NCBI RefSeq assembly: GCF_000504285.1
Contig: NZ_KI632511.1
Coordinates: 9,839,982 to 9,903,981, forward strand
DNA: 64,000 nt
Direction of reading: 5' to 3'
From: Actinospica robiniae DSM 44927
GTDB lineage: Bacteria; Actinomycetota; Actinomycetes; Streptomycetales; Catenulisporaceae
Position numbers and translations under genes: made by a program. The notes under the pieces are model-generated. The model was not told the DNA's origin. It did no database searches and was given only the letters and a program-made list of their open reading frames with translations. Below, in pieces: positions 34,644 through 43,215 of the stretch. Each line of letters opens with the position of its first letter. Within the stretch, counting starts at the first letter, position 1.

Positions 34644-35096
34644 ATGCGGATCAGCGAGGCGACAACTAACGACGTGCCGGAACTCGCCCGGCTGCAGTGG
34701 CTGGACACCCGTCATGAGGAGCCGTCTCAGTCTTCCCTCGACGCCTTCGCGTCGGAGCTCGCGCAGTGGTGGGCCGACCGCGAGGACGCGCACTTCGCCT
34801 TCGTCGCACGACTGGCCGGCCCGGAGATCGTCGCAATGGCCTGGGTCGCGCTCGTCCCGCGCGTGCCCAGGCCCGGAGCGGCGAACCGGCTGTCCGCGGA
34901 CATCCAGAGCGTCTTCGTGCTGCCGGAGCACCGAGGCCGGGGGATCGGCTCGGCCGTCGTCGATGCGGCCGCGCAGCACGCGACGCAGCTCGGGGCCGTT
35001 CGCGTGACCGTTCACTCCGGCCGCCGGGCCGTACCGGTCTACGAGCGGCTGGGTTTCGCATCAACCCGCCAGCTCCTGCAGCGCCCGCTCGACTAA
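34644..35096 (+). CDS. GNAT acetyltransferase
   Basis: This 150-residue Acetyltransf_1 protein has the acetyl-CoA loop VLPEHRGRGIGSAVV, then VTVHSGRRAVPVYERLGF, the standard end of the fold. It starts three bases after the hydrolase stop, so expression is coupled. Substrate not predictable; small stand-alone GNATs often act on antibiotics, amines or protein N-termini. Confidence 0.87.
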   Translation: MRISEATTNDVPELARLQWLDTRHEEPSQSSLDAFASELAQWWADREDAHFAFVARLAGPEIVAMAWVALVPRVPRPGAANRLSADIQSVFVLPEHRGRGIGSAVVDAAAQHATQLGAVRVTVHSGRRAVPVYERLGFASTRQLLQRPLD

Positions 35097-35129
35097 GCCC
35101 GCGGCCACGCGACCGGCCACCCACCTGCC

Positions 35130-35486
35130 TCAGAGCTTGGCCGCGCCGGGATGGTTCGGCTGGTACAGGCTGACCTCTCCGCCGCCCGGCAGCCGGAAGC
35201 CGGTCACCCTGCCCCAGCGCTGCTCGGTGAGCGGACGGGTGAAGCGCACGCCCTTGCCGGTGAGCTCCGCCATCGTCCCCTCGATGTCCTCGCACATGAG
35301 GTAGAGCTCGTGCCGGCCCGCCTCCGGCTCCTCGGCGGGGTGGACCGCGAGCTCGGCCGGCGGCAGCTGGAAGATCAGCCAGCCTCCACCCGCGTCCACG
35401 TATGGGAATTTCAGGACCTTGTCGAAGAAAGCGCGGTCCGCCTCCGGGTCCTGACTGAACACGATGACATGCCCTCCAGTGATCAT
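35130..35486 (-). CDS. VOC/glyoxalase-fold protein
   Basis: This 118-residue single-domain protein of the vicinal-oxygen-chelate superfamily has a paired beta-alpha-beta3 pattern: VIVFSQDPEADRAFFDKVL, LAVHPAEE, HELYLMCEDIE and EVSLYQPNHP. His and Glu positions (HVIVF, LAVHP, EVSLY) could bind a metal. The ATG at 35486 is likely leaderless, since TATCCT lies a few bases upstream on that strand. It is divergent from the GH12 gene, and the first TCGAAGCGCTTCGA operator is only 17 bp upstream of its start. Confidence 0.82.
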   Translation of the reverse strand: MITGGHVIVFSQDPEADRAFFDKVLKFPYVDAGGGWLIFQLPPAELAVHPAEEPEAGRHELYLMCEDIEGTMAELTGKGVRFTRPLTEQRWGRVTGFRLPGGGEVSLYQPNHPGAAKL

Positions 35487-35502
35487 AATCTCAGGATACG
35501 GT

Positions 35503-35606
35503 GTCGAAGCGCTTCGACGCATTCATCGAACAATCGTCGAATTTAAATTTCCTCTCGCTCATATTGACAGCTCATAGGACTCGACGCAGAATTCGAAGCG
35601 CTTCGA
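35503..35606. promoter_or_regulatory. GH12 promoter with two perfect LacI-type operators
   Basis: The 14-bp palindrome TCGAAGCGCTTCGA occurs at 35504-35517 and 35593-35606, 89 bp apart. Between them lie -35 TTGACA (35564-35569) and -10 CAGAAT (35587-35592), so the second operator covers the expected transcription start. AGCGCT-centred palindromes are typical of LacI-family regulators such as CebR/CelR that control cellulase genes. DNA looping between the sites is possible. Confidence 0.75.
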
Positions 35607-35651
35607 CGTGTCACCCACACGCGGAAGCCACCCACACAGGAAGGAAGCGCA

Positions 35652-36362
35652 ATGACGCGCACCCGAAACCGGCTGCTGCGCTCCGTCGCGGCCGCCGCGG
35701 TCGTCGGCTCGGCCACCATGCTCGCCGTCGGACCGGCCCAGGCCGCCACGTGCACCACCTCGGCCCAGTACGGCTCGTGCACCAGCGGCTCGTACACGAT
35801 CTACAACGACGAGTGGGGCAGCGGCCACGGCTCGCAGACCCTCTGGGTCAATTCCGCCAGCAACTGGGGCGTCTACTCGACCCAGCCGAGCACCTCCGGG
35901 GTCAAGGCCTACCCCAACGCCTCGCTCTCGGTCGGCAAGGCCATCAACTCCCTGTCGAAGGCCACCAGCTCGTTCAACGAGACGCTGCCCTCGTCCGGCA
36001 ACTTCGAGTCGGCCTACGACATCTGGCTCAACTCGAGCACGTACGAGGTCATGGTCTGGACGGACAAGGTCGGCAACGTCGGCCCGCTCGGCTCCTCGAT
36101 CGGCAACCTGACCCTGGACTCGAACACCTGGACCGTCTACGTGGGCAACAACGGCTCCAACGCCGTCTACTCGTTCGTGCGCACCTCGAACGAGACCAGC
36201 GGCACGGTCAACATCCTCGATCTGCTCAAGTGGATGGAGAACACGAAGGGCTACTTCTCCAACCCGACCCTCTCCACGATCCAGTACGGCTTCGAGATCA
36301 GCGGCACCGGAAACGTGCAGGAGAACTTCACCGTCAACTCGTACTCCGCCTCCGCGAGCTGA
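35652..36362 (+). CDS. secreted glycoside hydrolase family 12 endoglucanase
   Basis: This 236-residue protein has a Sec signal (MTRTRNRLLRSVAAAAVVGS, cleavage likely after AQA at about residue 34). The rest is a single GH12 beta-jelly-roll. The N-terminal strand reads SYTIYNDEWGSG; ESAYDIWLN and YEVMVWTD carry the nucleophile Glu, and GFEISGTGNVQENFTV the acid/base Glu. There is no binding module, which makes it compact. A GGAAGGAAG ribosome site precedes ATG 35652. Two CebR-like operators suggest induction by cello-oligosaccharides, complementing the GH9 enzyme at 20013. Confidence 0.87.
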   Translation: MTRTRNRLLRSVAAAAVVGSATMLAVGPAQAATCTTSAQYGSCTSGSYTIYNDEWGSGHGSQTLWVNSASNWGVYSTQPSTSGVKAYPNASLSVGKAINSLSKATSSFNETLPSSGNFESAYDIWLNSSTYEVMVWTDKVGNVGPLGSSIGNLTLDSNTWTVYVGNNGSNAVYSFVRTSNETSGTVNILDLLKWMENTKGYFSNPTLSTIQYGFEISGTGNVQENFTVNSYSASAS

Positions 36363-36413
36363 GCCGGGCAGGCCCAGCTCACGGTGGGCCCGGTACCTTC
36401 CGGCCCCACTCCG

Positions 36414-36457
36414 GGCTCTCGCCGTCGCACGAAGGCGCGACGGCGAGAGCCGTTTAA
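36414..36457 (+). terminator. intrinsic terminator of the GH12 gene
   Basis: A 15-bp perfect stem (36414-36428 with 36437-36451) and an 8-base loop are followed by GTTTAACT, about 50 bases after the GH12 stop codon. Confidence 0.8.
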
Positions 36458-36527
36458 CTCCCCAGAGCCCGGTAACCCGACCGCATTCAGCAAGTCGTGG
36501 AACATACGTGTGAAGGGAAAGGGGATC

Positions 36528-37136
36528 ATGGGCCTGATAGTTGCCGTCATCATCGTGGTCGTGCTCGCCGCCGCCCTCTACCTGGTGCGCTTCTCTCCGT
36601 GGAGCCGCCACGGCGGCGGAGACCGCCAGCGAATGCGGCGCAAGTACGGACGCGAATACGACCGGTTGCTCGCCCAGAAGGGTGAGGACCACGACGCGGT
36701 CGGGCAGGAGCTCGCCCAGCGCGAGCAGGACCGGGCCGCTCTGGAGATCAAGCCGCTGACCGGCGACGAGCGCGCTCGCCTGGCGAGCGCGTGGCAGGCC
36801 GCGGAGACCGGCTTCGTGGACGATCCGGGCTCGGCGGCGCGCAACGCGGAGCAGATCGTCGGCGAGACCCTGGCCAAGCTCGGCTACCCGGCCGGCGACG
36901 CGGAGCGCCAGCTCGCGCTGGCCTCGGTGGACCACGCCGACGGGCTGTCCGAGTTCCGGGACGGGCACGAGCTGCTCACCCGCTCCCACTCCGCCGCCCC
37001 CGGCGTCGACAGCACCGAGCAGCTGCGTCAGGCGATGCTGCACTTCCGCGTGTTCTTCGACGATCTGACCGGCGACTCGCGCAAGGGGATCGGCTCGACG
37101 GACAAGCGGCACACGGATCGGAAGGCGCTGGTATGA
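36528..37136 (+). CDS. membrane-anchored protein, first of a related pair
   Basis: This 202-residue protein has an N-terminal membrane anchor (LIVAVIIVVVLAAALYLV) and then a basic and charged helical region. The ATG at 36528 follows AAAGGGG. Residues 95-115 (GFVDDPGSAARNAEQIV) match FIDDPRQAARDADGLL in the next gene, so the two share one helical domain. The fold is unknown to me; the domain is widespread in actinobacteria as a hypothetical. It overlaps the next gene by four bases (ATGA), indicating coupled, stoichiometric synthesis. Confidence 0.75.
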   Translation: MGLIVAVIIVVVLAAALYLVRFSPWSRHGGGDRQRMRRKYGREYDRLLAQKGEDHDAVGQELAQREQDRAALEIKPLTGDERARLASAWQAAETGFVDDPGSAARNAEQIVGETLAKLGYPAGDAERQLALASVDHADGLSEFRDGHELLTRSHSAAPGVDSTEQLRQAMLHFRVFFDDLTGDSRKGIGSTDKRHTDRKALV

Positions 37137-37966
37137 GCAGGAACACCGGAACGGGCGTCGAGGAGGACGAGCGCGTGGAGGCGAGCCCCTACGACGGATA
37201 CGAAGAGCCCGAGGAGCGCGAGCAATCCGCGGCGGAGCGCTCGGAGACCGCGGAGCGCGCCGGGTCGGAGGACCCGCGGGAGCGTCTCGGGACCGACTAC
37301 TTCGGGTCCGAGTCCGAGGCCGACGCCGAGACGGCGCGGGCCGAAGAAACCGAGGAAGCCGACGAGGCCGATGACGCCGACGAGGCCGATGACGCCGACG
37401 AGGCGGAGTCGGCGACCGAGCGCGACGAGGCCGAGGAGGCCGAGCAGACCGGCATGACCGGGGAACCGGCCGCGTGGAGCGACCCGGCCGAGCCCTACAT
37501 CGGACCCGGCCTCACCTCCGAGCCGGCGCCCGAGTACGAGGCGGCGCCCGAGTACGAGACCACGCCTGCCTACGAGGCGACTCCGGCTTACGAGGCCGAG
37601 GCCGAGCAGCCGGTCGTGGCCCCGGCGGTGGCCCCGGTGGCCGCCCCGGCGACCACGACCTACCCGGGATCCGAGACGGCGCAGGCGAGTTCGGAGTACA
37701 GCGAGCGGATGCGCGAGATCCAGCTCGAGTTCATCGACGACCCGCGCCAGGCCGCCCGGGACGCCGACGGACTGCTCGAGGATCTGCTGCGTGGCCTCAC
37801 CGCCGACCTGGAGCGGCGGCGCAGCGAGCTCAGCACCGGCATGCTGAACGGCGGCACGGATACCCAGGCCGAGGCGCTGCCCACCGAGGACCTGCGGGTC
37901 TCGGTGCAGCGGTCGCGCGAGCTGGTCGACCTGCTGGCGCAGGCGCGGGAACGAGCATTGCTCTGA
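37133..37966 (+). CDS. acidic repeat protein sharing a domain with its upstream neighbour
   Basis: The protein has 277 residues. The N-terminal 165 are extremely acidic and low-complexity, with ADEADDADEADDADEAES and the tyrosine repeats PEYEAAPEYETTPAYEA. The C-terminal part (about 185-277) is helical and holds FIDDPRQAARDADGLLEDLL, homologous to the membrane-anchored partner. The DNA word GAGGCCGATGACGCCGAC is repeated in tandem, so length variation between strains is likely. Polar or surface scaffolding is possible; no function is known. The long hairpin at 38006 ends the transcript. Confidence 0.7.
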   Translation: MSRNTGTGVEEDERVEASPYDGYEEPEEREQSAAERSETAERAGSEDPRERLGTDYFGSESEADAETARAEETEEADEADDADEADDADEAESATERDEAEEAEQTGMTGEPAAWSDPAEPYIGPGLTSEPAPEYEAAPEYETTPAYEATPAYEAEAEQPVVAPAVAPVAAPATTTYPGSETAQASSEYSERMREIQLEFIDDPRQAARDADGLLEDLLRGLTADLERRRSELSTGMLNGGTDTQAEALPTEDLRVSVQRSRELVDLLAQARERALL

Positions 37967-38005
37967 TTCCCGGATCCTGCGGCGTGGCCGGGCGTCAACC
38001 GGCGC

Positions 38006-38060
38006 GATGCGCCAGGGCGGCGGACGAACGTTTCTCACGTTCGTCCGCCGCCCTGGCGCA
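38006..38060. terminator. bidirectional terminator with a 25-bp stem
   Basis: Perfect arms 38006-38030 and 38036-38060 flank the loop TTCTC, between converging genes (acidic protein and choD-like). No T-run follows. Confidence 0.85.
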
Positions 38061-38079
38061 TGCGTAACAGAGTCGGAAG

Positions 38080-39846
38080 TCAGCCGCGGCTCAGATCCAG
38101 CCGCCCGAACGCCGTTTCGGGTACGGCCGGGGCGTGCGGCGCGACCGGATCCAATCTCTGATACGCGGCGTCCTGCGCGGGCCGCGGATCGGGCTCGCCC
38201 CGGTTCGGCCACAACGCCATCGCGCGTTCGGCCTGCGCGGTGATGGTCAGCGACGGGTTCACGCCGAGGTTCGCCGAGACCGCGGAACCGTCGACCACGG
38301 AGATGCCCGGATGCCCGTAAAGGCGCTGATACGGGTCGATGACGCCGTGCTCCGGGTCGGCGGCGATCGGGCAGCCGCCGAGGAAGTGGGCGGTCAGCGG
38401 CATTCCCAGCAGCTCGCCGAGATTCGTGCCCGGCAGCCCGCCGATCTGCTCGGCGAGCATCCGAGCCGCCTGCGCGCCCTCGGGGATGTGCACCGGGTTC
38501 GGCGCGCCGTGGCCCTGCCGTGCGGTGAGCAGCCCGCGGCCCGGACGACGCCGGCGCAGGTAGGTGGTGAGCGAGTTGTCGTGCGTCTGCATCACCAAGC
38601 CGATGATCGTGCGCTCGGACCAATGCCGGGTCGCGGCCGTTCGCGTCACCATGACCGGGTGCGCCAGGTAGGCCAGCGTCGCCGCCAGCACCTTGGGCAG
38701 CTTCCCGCCGTCCCGGTACTGCGGCACACACATCAGGGCCATGGTATTCGAACCCTTGCCGTAGCGGACGTTCTCGATGTGCGTGTTCGCATTCGGATGG
38801 ATCGACGAGGTGATCGCCACACCCTTGGTGAAGTCCGGCGACGCGCCGGTGCCGCGCCTGTGCCGGTACGGCCGCGGAAACGTCAGCGCCCCGACCAGCG
38901 CTTCGGAGTTGGTCCGCGTCAACTCTCCGAGCTGCGCCGAGATCCGAGGCAGGCCATTGCGTCCGTTGACGTGGTGCAGCAGGGTCTGCGTGCCGTAGGT
39001 CCCGGCCGCGAGCACGACTTGGTCGCACCGGATCACCGTCGGCTTCGCCTTGCGGCGCTTGTCCGTGGGCACCACGTGCACCTCGTAGCCCGCGTCCGCA
39101 CCGCTTTCACCGTCGCCCGACAGCGCGCGCACGTCGACGACGGTTGTCATGGCCCTGATCTCGGCGCCGGCTTGCTCGGCCAGATACAGATAGTTCTCCG
39201 GCAACGTGTTCTTCGCGCCATGGCGGCAGCCGGTCATGCATTCGCCGCACTCCAGGCAGGCCCGGCGCTTGGGCCCCGCGCCGCCGAAGTACGGATCCTC
39301 GACTTCGGCGCCCGGCGCCGCCTTCGCCGTGCCGTCGGCGTCCTTGCCGTCGCCGAAGAACACGCCGACCGGCGTCAGCGTGAACGACGGCCCCACGCCC
39401 ATCGCATCGGCCGTGGCGCGCAGATACTCGTCCGCCTCGGTCGTCGTCGGGTTCTGCCTTACCCCGAGCATTCGCCGCGCCTGGTCGTAATACGGGCTGA
39501 GTTCGGCCTCCCAATCCGTGATCGCGCGCCACTGCGGGTCCTCGAAGAACGGCTTGGGCGGGACGTAGAGCGTGTTGGCGTAGTTCAGCGAGCCGCCACC
39601 CACGCCCGCCCCGGCGAGCACCATCACGTTGCCCAGCACGTGGATGCGCTGGATGCCGTAGAGCCCGAGCCGCGGCGCCCACAGGTAGTCCTTGAGCGCC
39701 CACGAGGTCTTCGGCAGGCTGTCCCGGGTGAACCGGCGACCCGCCTCGAGCACCAGTACCCGGTAGCCCTTCTCGCTCAGCCGCAGCGCGGCCACCGAGC
39801 CGCCGAAGCCGGAGCCGACCACTATCACGTCGTATTCACTGGGCAT
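38080..39846 (-). CDS. choD: GMC oxidoreductase, ChoD-like cholesterol oxidase family
   Basis: This 588-residue FAD enzyme opens with the GMC fingerprint DVIVVGSGFGGSVAALRLSE and shows GAGVGGGSLNYANTLYVPP, CLECGECMTGCRHGAKNTL and GKGSNTMALM. The C-terminal TAHFLGGCPI and NLGVNPSLTITAQAERA complete the fold. I recall the same blocks in Mycobacterium tuberculosis Rv3409c. The Cys-rich segment is ferredoxin-like in spacing but is a hallmark of this subgroup. Whether it oxidises cholesterol is doubtful; ChoD itself has uncertain activity. It overlaps the upstream fadD by 11 bases, suggesting linked lipid metabolism. Confidence 0.85.
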   Translation of the reverse strand: MPSEYDVIVVGSGFGGSVAALRLSEKGYRVLVLEAGRRFTRDSLPKTSWALKDYLWAPRLGLYGIQRIHVLGNVMVLAGAGVGGGSLNYANTLYVPPKPFFEDPQWRAITDWEAELSPYYDQARRMLGVRQNPTTTEADEYLRATADAMGVGPSFTLTPVGVFFGDGKDADGTAKAAPGAEVEDPYFGGAGPKRRACLECGECMTGCRHGAKNTLPENYLYLAEQAGAEIRAMTTVVDVRALSGDGESGADAGYEVHVVPTDKRRKAKPTVIRCDQVVLAAGTYGTQTLLHHVNGRNGLPRISAQLGELTRTNSEALVGALTFPRPYRHRRGTGASPDFTKGVAITSSIHPNANTHIENVRYGKGSNTMALMCVPQYRDGGKLPKVLAATLAYLAHPVMVTRTAATRHWSERTIIGLVMQTHDNSLTTYLRRRRPGRGLLTARQGHGAPNPVHIPEGAQAARMLAEQIGGLPGTNLGELLGMPLTAHFLGGCPIAADPEHGVIDPYQRLYGHPGISVVDGSAVSANLGVNPSLTITAQAERAMALWPNRGEPDPRPAQDAAYQRLDPVAPHAPAVPETAFGRLDLSRG

Positions 39847-41758
39847 ACAAGTCCTCGATCTCCTGCGCGTAGGCCTCCGCCACCGCGTACCGCTTCACCT
39901 TCAACGACGGGGTGAGCAGGCCGTTCTCCTCAGTGAAATCACCCTCGACGAGGGTGAAAGCACGGATGGACTCGGCTCGCGAGACCGCCTCGTTGGCGTA
40001 GTCCACCGCCGCCTGCACCTGCCGCAGCAGCTCCGGGTCTTGCGCAAGCTCGGCGAACGGCAGGTCCAGCCGGCGCTTGCGGACCGAGAGCCAGTGTTCC
40101 ATCTCCTCGGCCTCCAGCGTGATCAAGGCGACCACGTACTTGCGGCCGTCGCCCACCACCATGCACTGGCCCACCGGCGGGCGGCTGCGCAGCCGGTCTT
40201 CGAGCTGGCTGGGCGAGACGTTCTTGCCGCCGCTGGTGATCAGGATGTCCTTCTTGCGGCCGGTGATGGTCAGATAGCCGTCCGTGTCCAGGGCGCCGAG
40301 GTCGCCCGTGGCGAACCAGTTCCCTTGCATGGTGGCCACGGTGGCGGCCTCGTTGAGCCAATAGCCTGAGAAGAGCTCCGGGCCTCTGAGCATGATCTCG
40401 CCGTCGTCCGCGATCCGCACCCCGCCGCCCGGAATCGGCACGCCCACCGTCCCGGCGCGCGGTTCGAGCGGCGGGTTCACGGTCGCGGCCGCGCTCGTCT
40501 CGGTCAGTCCGTAACCCTCGTACACCAGCACGCCGCAGCCGAAGAAGAACGACGAGAGCCGCGCGTCCAGCCGGGAGCTGCCGCTGATGACGTAGCGGAC
40601 GTTGCCGCCCATCGCGGCGCGCACCCGCCGGTAGACCAGCAGATCGTAGAGACCGTGTGCGAGCCGAAGGCCGAGCCCTGGACCCTTGCCGCGGCCGAGG
40701 AGCCAGCGCATCTGCTCGTCGCCGTACTTCACCGCGATCCTGTCGGCGCGGTCGAAAGACGAGGCGCGGCCGATCTTCTCGGCCGTCGCGCGCGCGATGT
40801 CGTGGATCCGCTCGAAGAAGTAGGGCACTGCGACGAGGAATGTCGGCTTGAACGACTCTAGCTCCGGGCGCACCTCGTCCGGCTTGATCGTGGGCCACAG
40901 CCCGATGGTGATCCGGCCCTGCAGGCACACGATTTCCAGCGCACGGCCGAGCACGTGCGCGAGCGGCAGGAACATCAGCGTCGAAGGGTCCTTACGCGAT
41001 GCCGCCTTGAACGCCGGGACCAGCAGCGCGACCAGATTGGCCGCTTCGGAGTGCAGCGCGGCATGGGTGAGCACGCAGCCCTTCGGCCGGCCGGTGGTGC
41101 CGGAGGTGTAGACGATGGTGGCGACCGACTGCGGGTTCAGCCCGGCCCGACGCTCGGCCAGCGCCTCGTCCGACACACCGAGGCTGAGCTGAGCCAGCTG
41201 CTCGAGGCCGCCCTCTTCGATCACCCAGACCGGAAGGTCGCGGTTCACGATCGTCATCGCCTGCTTGATCACGCCCGCGGTCGCCGCGTCCTCGGCCACC
41301 GCCAACGTCGCCCCGGAATCCTCCAGGATCCATTCGAGCTGCACTGCGGAAGACGTCGGATAGACCGGCACGGTCTGACCGCCCGCGGCCCAGATCGCGA
41401 AGTCCAGCACCGCCCACTCGTACCGGGTGCGCGCCATCAACGCGACCCGGCCGCCCGGTTGCAGCCCGGCCTGCATCAGGCCTTTGGCAGTCTCGGCGAC
41501 CTGCTTGGCGAACTCCGCCGCGGTCACCGGCATCCAGCCCTGCTCGGTGCGCCGGCGCAGCGCCACGTGCTTGGGCACCTGCCGGGCGTTGTCGAAGGGT
41601 ATGTCGGCCAGGGATCCGCGGGTGAGCGGCGCGGCGAGTGGCGCGGTCGCGGCCTCTCGTACGACGCCGAATTCGCTGTGCACGGCGACCTTGGCCAGCG
41701 CGAGCAGATCCTTGCGTTTGCGGGCGGCCTTGAGCTTTCCGTAGAACGTCCTTGCCAT
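39836..41758 (-). CDS. fadD: long-chain fatty-acid-CoA ligase (FadD15-like)
   Basis: This 640-residue ANL-superfamily enzyme activates fatty acids through an acyl-adenylate. AMP-binding motifs are YTSGTTGRPKGCVLTHAAL (P-loop), GYGLTETSAAATVNP, and GDLGALDTDGYLTITGRKK with the hinge Asp and GRKKDIL. The catalytic Lys lies in the C-terminal subdomain (TPSLKVKR). No membrane segment. The size and N-terminal FDNARQVPKHVAL resemble the long-chain bacterial class. It forms an operon with choD downstream; 57 bases separate it from the thiolase upstream. Confidence 0.92.
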   Translation of the reverse strand: MARTFYGKLKAARKRKDLLALAKVAVHSEFGVVREAATAPLAAPLTRGSLADIPFDNARQVPKHVALRRRTEQGWMPVTAAEFAKQVAETAKGLMQAGLQPGGRVALMARTRYEWAVLDFAIWAAGGQTVPVYPTSSAVQLEWILEDSGATLAVAEDAATAGVIKQAMTIVNRDLPVWVIEEGGLEQLAQLSLGVSDEALAERRAGLNPQSVATIVYTSGTTGRPKGCVLTHAALHSEAANLVALLVPAFKAASRKDPSTLMFLPLAHVLGRALEIVCLQGRITIGLWPTIKPDEVRPELESFKPTFLVAVPYFFERIHDIARATAEKIGRASSFDRADRIAVKYGDEQMRWLLGRGKGPGLGLRLAHGLYDLLVYRRVRAAMGGNVRYVISGSSRLDARLSSFFFGCGVLVYEGYGLTETSAAATVNPPLEPRAGTVGVPIPGGGVRIADDGEIMLRGPELFSGYWLNEAATVATMQGNWFATGDLGALDTDGYLTITGRKKDILITSGGKNVSPSQLEDRLRSRPPVGQCMVVGDGRKYVVALITLEAEEMEHWLSVRKRRLDLPFAELAQDPELLRQVQAAVDYANEAVSRAESIRAFTLVEGDFTEENGLLTPSLKVKRYAVAEAYAQEIEDLYAQ

Positions 41759-41815
41759 GCGCGGCTCCTTTGCCTGCCTGGTGGGTGCGACGGTCGCGGG
41801 GGAGGGTCGGGTGGA

Positions 41816-43138
41816 TCAGGCCTCGAGGATCGCGGTCACGCCGAGTCCGCCGGCCGCGCAGATCGAGATCAGGCCTCGATGACGTCTCCCGTCTTCGGCG
41901 GCCTGCCCGAGCAGCTTGGCCAGGGTGGCGGTGATCCGGGCGCCGGTGGCGGCGAACGGATGCCCGACCGCGAGCGAGGAGCCGTGGACGTTGACCTTGG
42001 CCGGATCGAGCGGCCCGAGCGGCGCGTCGAGGCCGAGGCGGGTCTTGCAGAACTCAGGGTCCTGCCAGGCCTTGAGGGTGCTGAGCACCTGCGCGGCGAA
42101 CGCCTCGTGGATCTCGACGAAGTCGAGGTCTGCGAAGCTCAGCCCGGTCGCGGCGAGCAGCCGGGGCACCGCGTAAGCCGGGGCCATCAGCAGGCCGTCC
42201 GGGCCCGGGTCGCCGTGCACGAAGTCCACGGCCGCGGTGCGCGACGCGCCGATGTAAGCGAGCACCGGCAAGCCGCGCTCGCGGGCCCACTCCTCACTCG
42301 CCAACAGGACCACGGCCGCGCCGTCGGTCAGCGGGGTGGAGTTGCCGGCCGTCATCGTGGCCGGTTCGGGTAGATCGAGTCCGAAGACGGGCTTGAGCCG
42401 CGCCAGCCTCTCGACGGAGGTGTCCGGGCGCAGATTCTGGTCGCGCGCGAGCCCGCGATACGGCACGACGAGGTCGTCGAAGAACCCGTTTTCGTAGGCA
42501 GCGGCCAGCCGGTGGTGGCTCATGGCCGCCCATTCGTCCTGCTCGGCGCGGCCGATCGACCAGGCCGCGGCGGTCCGGGCGGCGTGTTCACCCATGGACA
42601 GGCTGGTGCGCGGCTCGGCGATCCGGGGGATCTCCGGCACGACCTGGCCCGGGCGCAGCCCGCCGAGCGCGCGCAATCGCGCCCCGGTGCCGCGGGCCCG
42701 CCGCGCCGAGAGCAGGACCCTGCGAAGGTCGTCGTTCAGGCCCAGCGGCGCGTCGCTCGCGCTGTCCACGCCTCCGGCGATCCCGCACTCGATCTGCCCG
42801 AGCGCGATCTTGTTGGCCACCAGGATGACCGCCTCGAGCCCGGTGCCGCAGGCCTGCTGCAGGTCGTATGCCGGGGTGCGCGGGTCGAGTGCGCTGCCGA
42901 GCACGACCTCGCGGGCGAGGTTGAAATCCCGGCTGTGCTTGAGCACCGCGCCCGCGGCCACCTCGCCCACCACCGTGCCGGCCAACGCGAACCGGCGCAC
43001 GAGCCCGTCCAGCGCGGCGCCGAGCAGGTCTTGGGTCGACGCCGTCGCGTACGGCCCGTCGGCGCGGGCGAACGGGATCCGGCTGCCGCCGAGGACGGCC
43101 ACGCGGCGCGCGGTCGGAGCGGGCTCGGAGGCGGTCAT
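41816..43138 (-). CDS. fadA2: acetyl-CoA acetyltransferase (thiolase), FadA2/FadI-like
   Basis: This 440-residue thiolase has the nucleophile Cys in DLQQACGTGLEAV, the His of VHGSSLAVGHPFAATGAR and the base Cys of SICAAGGLG. Length and the inserted loop after GVDSASDAPLG fit the FadI/FadA2 group. The arrangement with fabG4 and htdX in the divergent direction is the same as Rv0241c-Rv0243 of M. tuberculosis, which supports the symbol. The intergenic region carries the double 16-bp operator described at 43173. Confidence 0.9.
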   Translation of the reverse strand: MTASEPAPTARRVAVLGGSRIPFARADGPYATASTQDLLGAALDGLVRRFALAGTVVGEVAAGAVLKHSRDFNLAREVVLGSALDPRTPAYDLQQACGTGLEAVILVANKIALGQIECGIAGGVDSASDAPLGLNDDLRRVLLSARRARGTGARLRALGGLRPGQVVPEIPRIAEPRTSLSMGEHAARTAAAWSIGRAEQDEWAAMSHHRLAAAYENGFFDDLVVPYRGLARDQNLRPDTSVERLARLKPVFGLDLPEPATMTAGNSTPLTDGAAVVLLASEEWARERGLPVLAYIGASRTAAVDFVHGDPGPDGLLMAPAYAVPRLLAATGLSFADLDFVEIHEAFAAQVLSTLKAWQDPEFCKTRLGLDAPLGPLDPAKVNVHGSSLAVGHPFAATGARITATLAKLLGQAAEDGRRHRGLISICAAGGLGVTAILEA

Positions 43139-43172
43139 CGGCGCAGGCTCCTTGTGGCGGGGGTCGTGGGGT

Positions 43173-43204
43173 ACTTACCCTGGAGTCAACTTACCCATCA
43201 GTAA
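43173..43204. promoter_or_regulatory. double 16-bp operator between fadA2 and fabG4
   Basis: Two abutting 16-mers, ACTTACCCTGGAGTCA (43173-43188) and ACTTACCCATCAGTAA (43189-43204), follow the consensus ACTTACYC-N3-AGT-(C/A)-A. The same two variants abut at 46146-46177 before the SCP2 gene. The TetR protein encoded at 45443 is the obvious candidate binder. Confidence 0.7.
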
Positions 43205-43215
43205 GGAGAAAATCC

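Noticed and set aside
37028-38079. Minus-strand open frame across the acidic protein gene
   Set aside because: Arg/Gly-rich shadow; the plus-strand genes have ribosome sites, coupling and a terminator.
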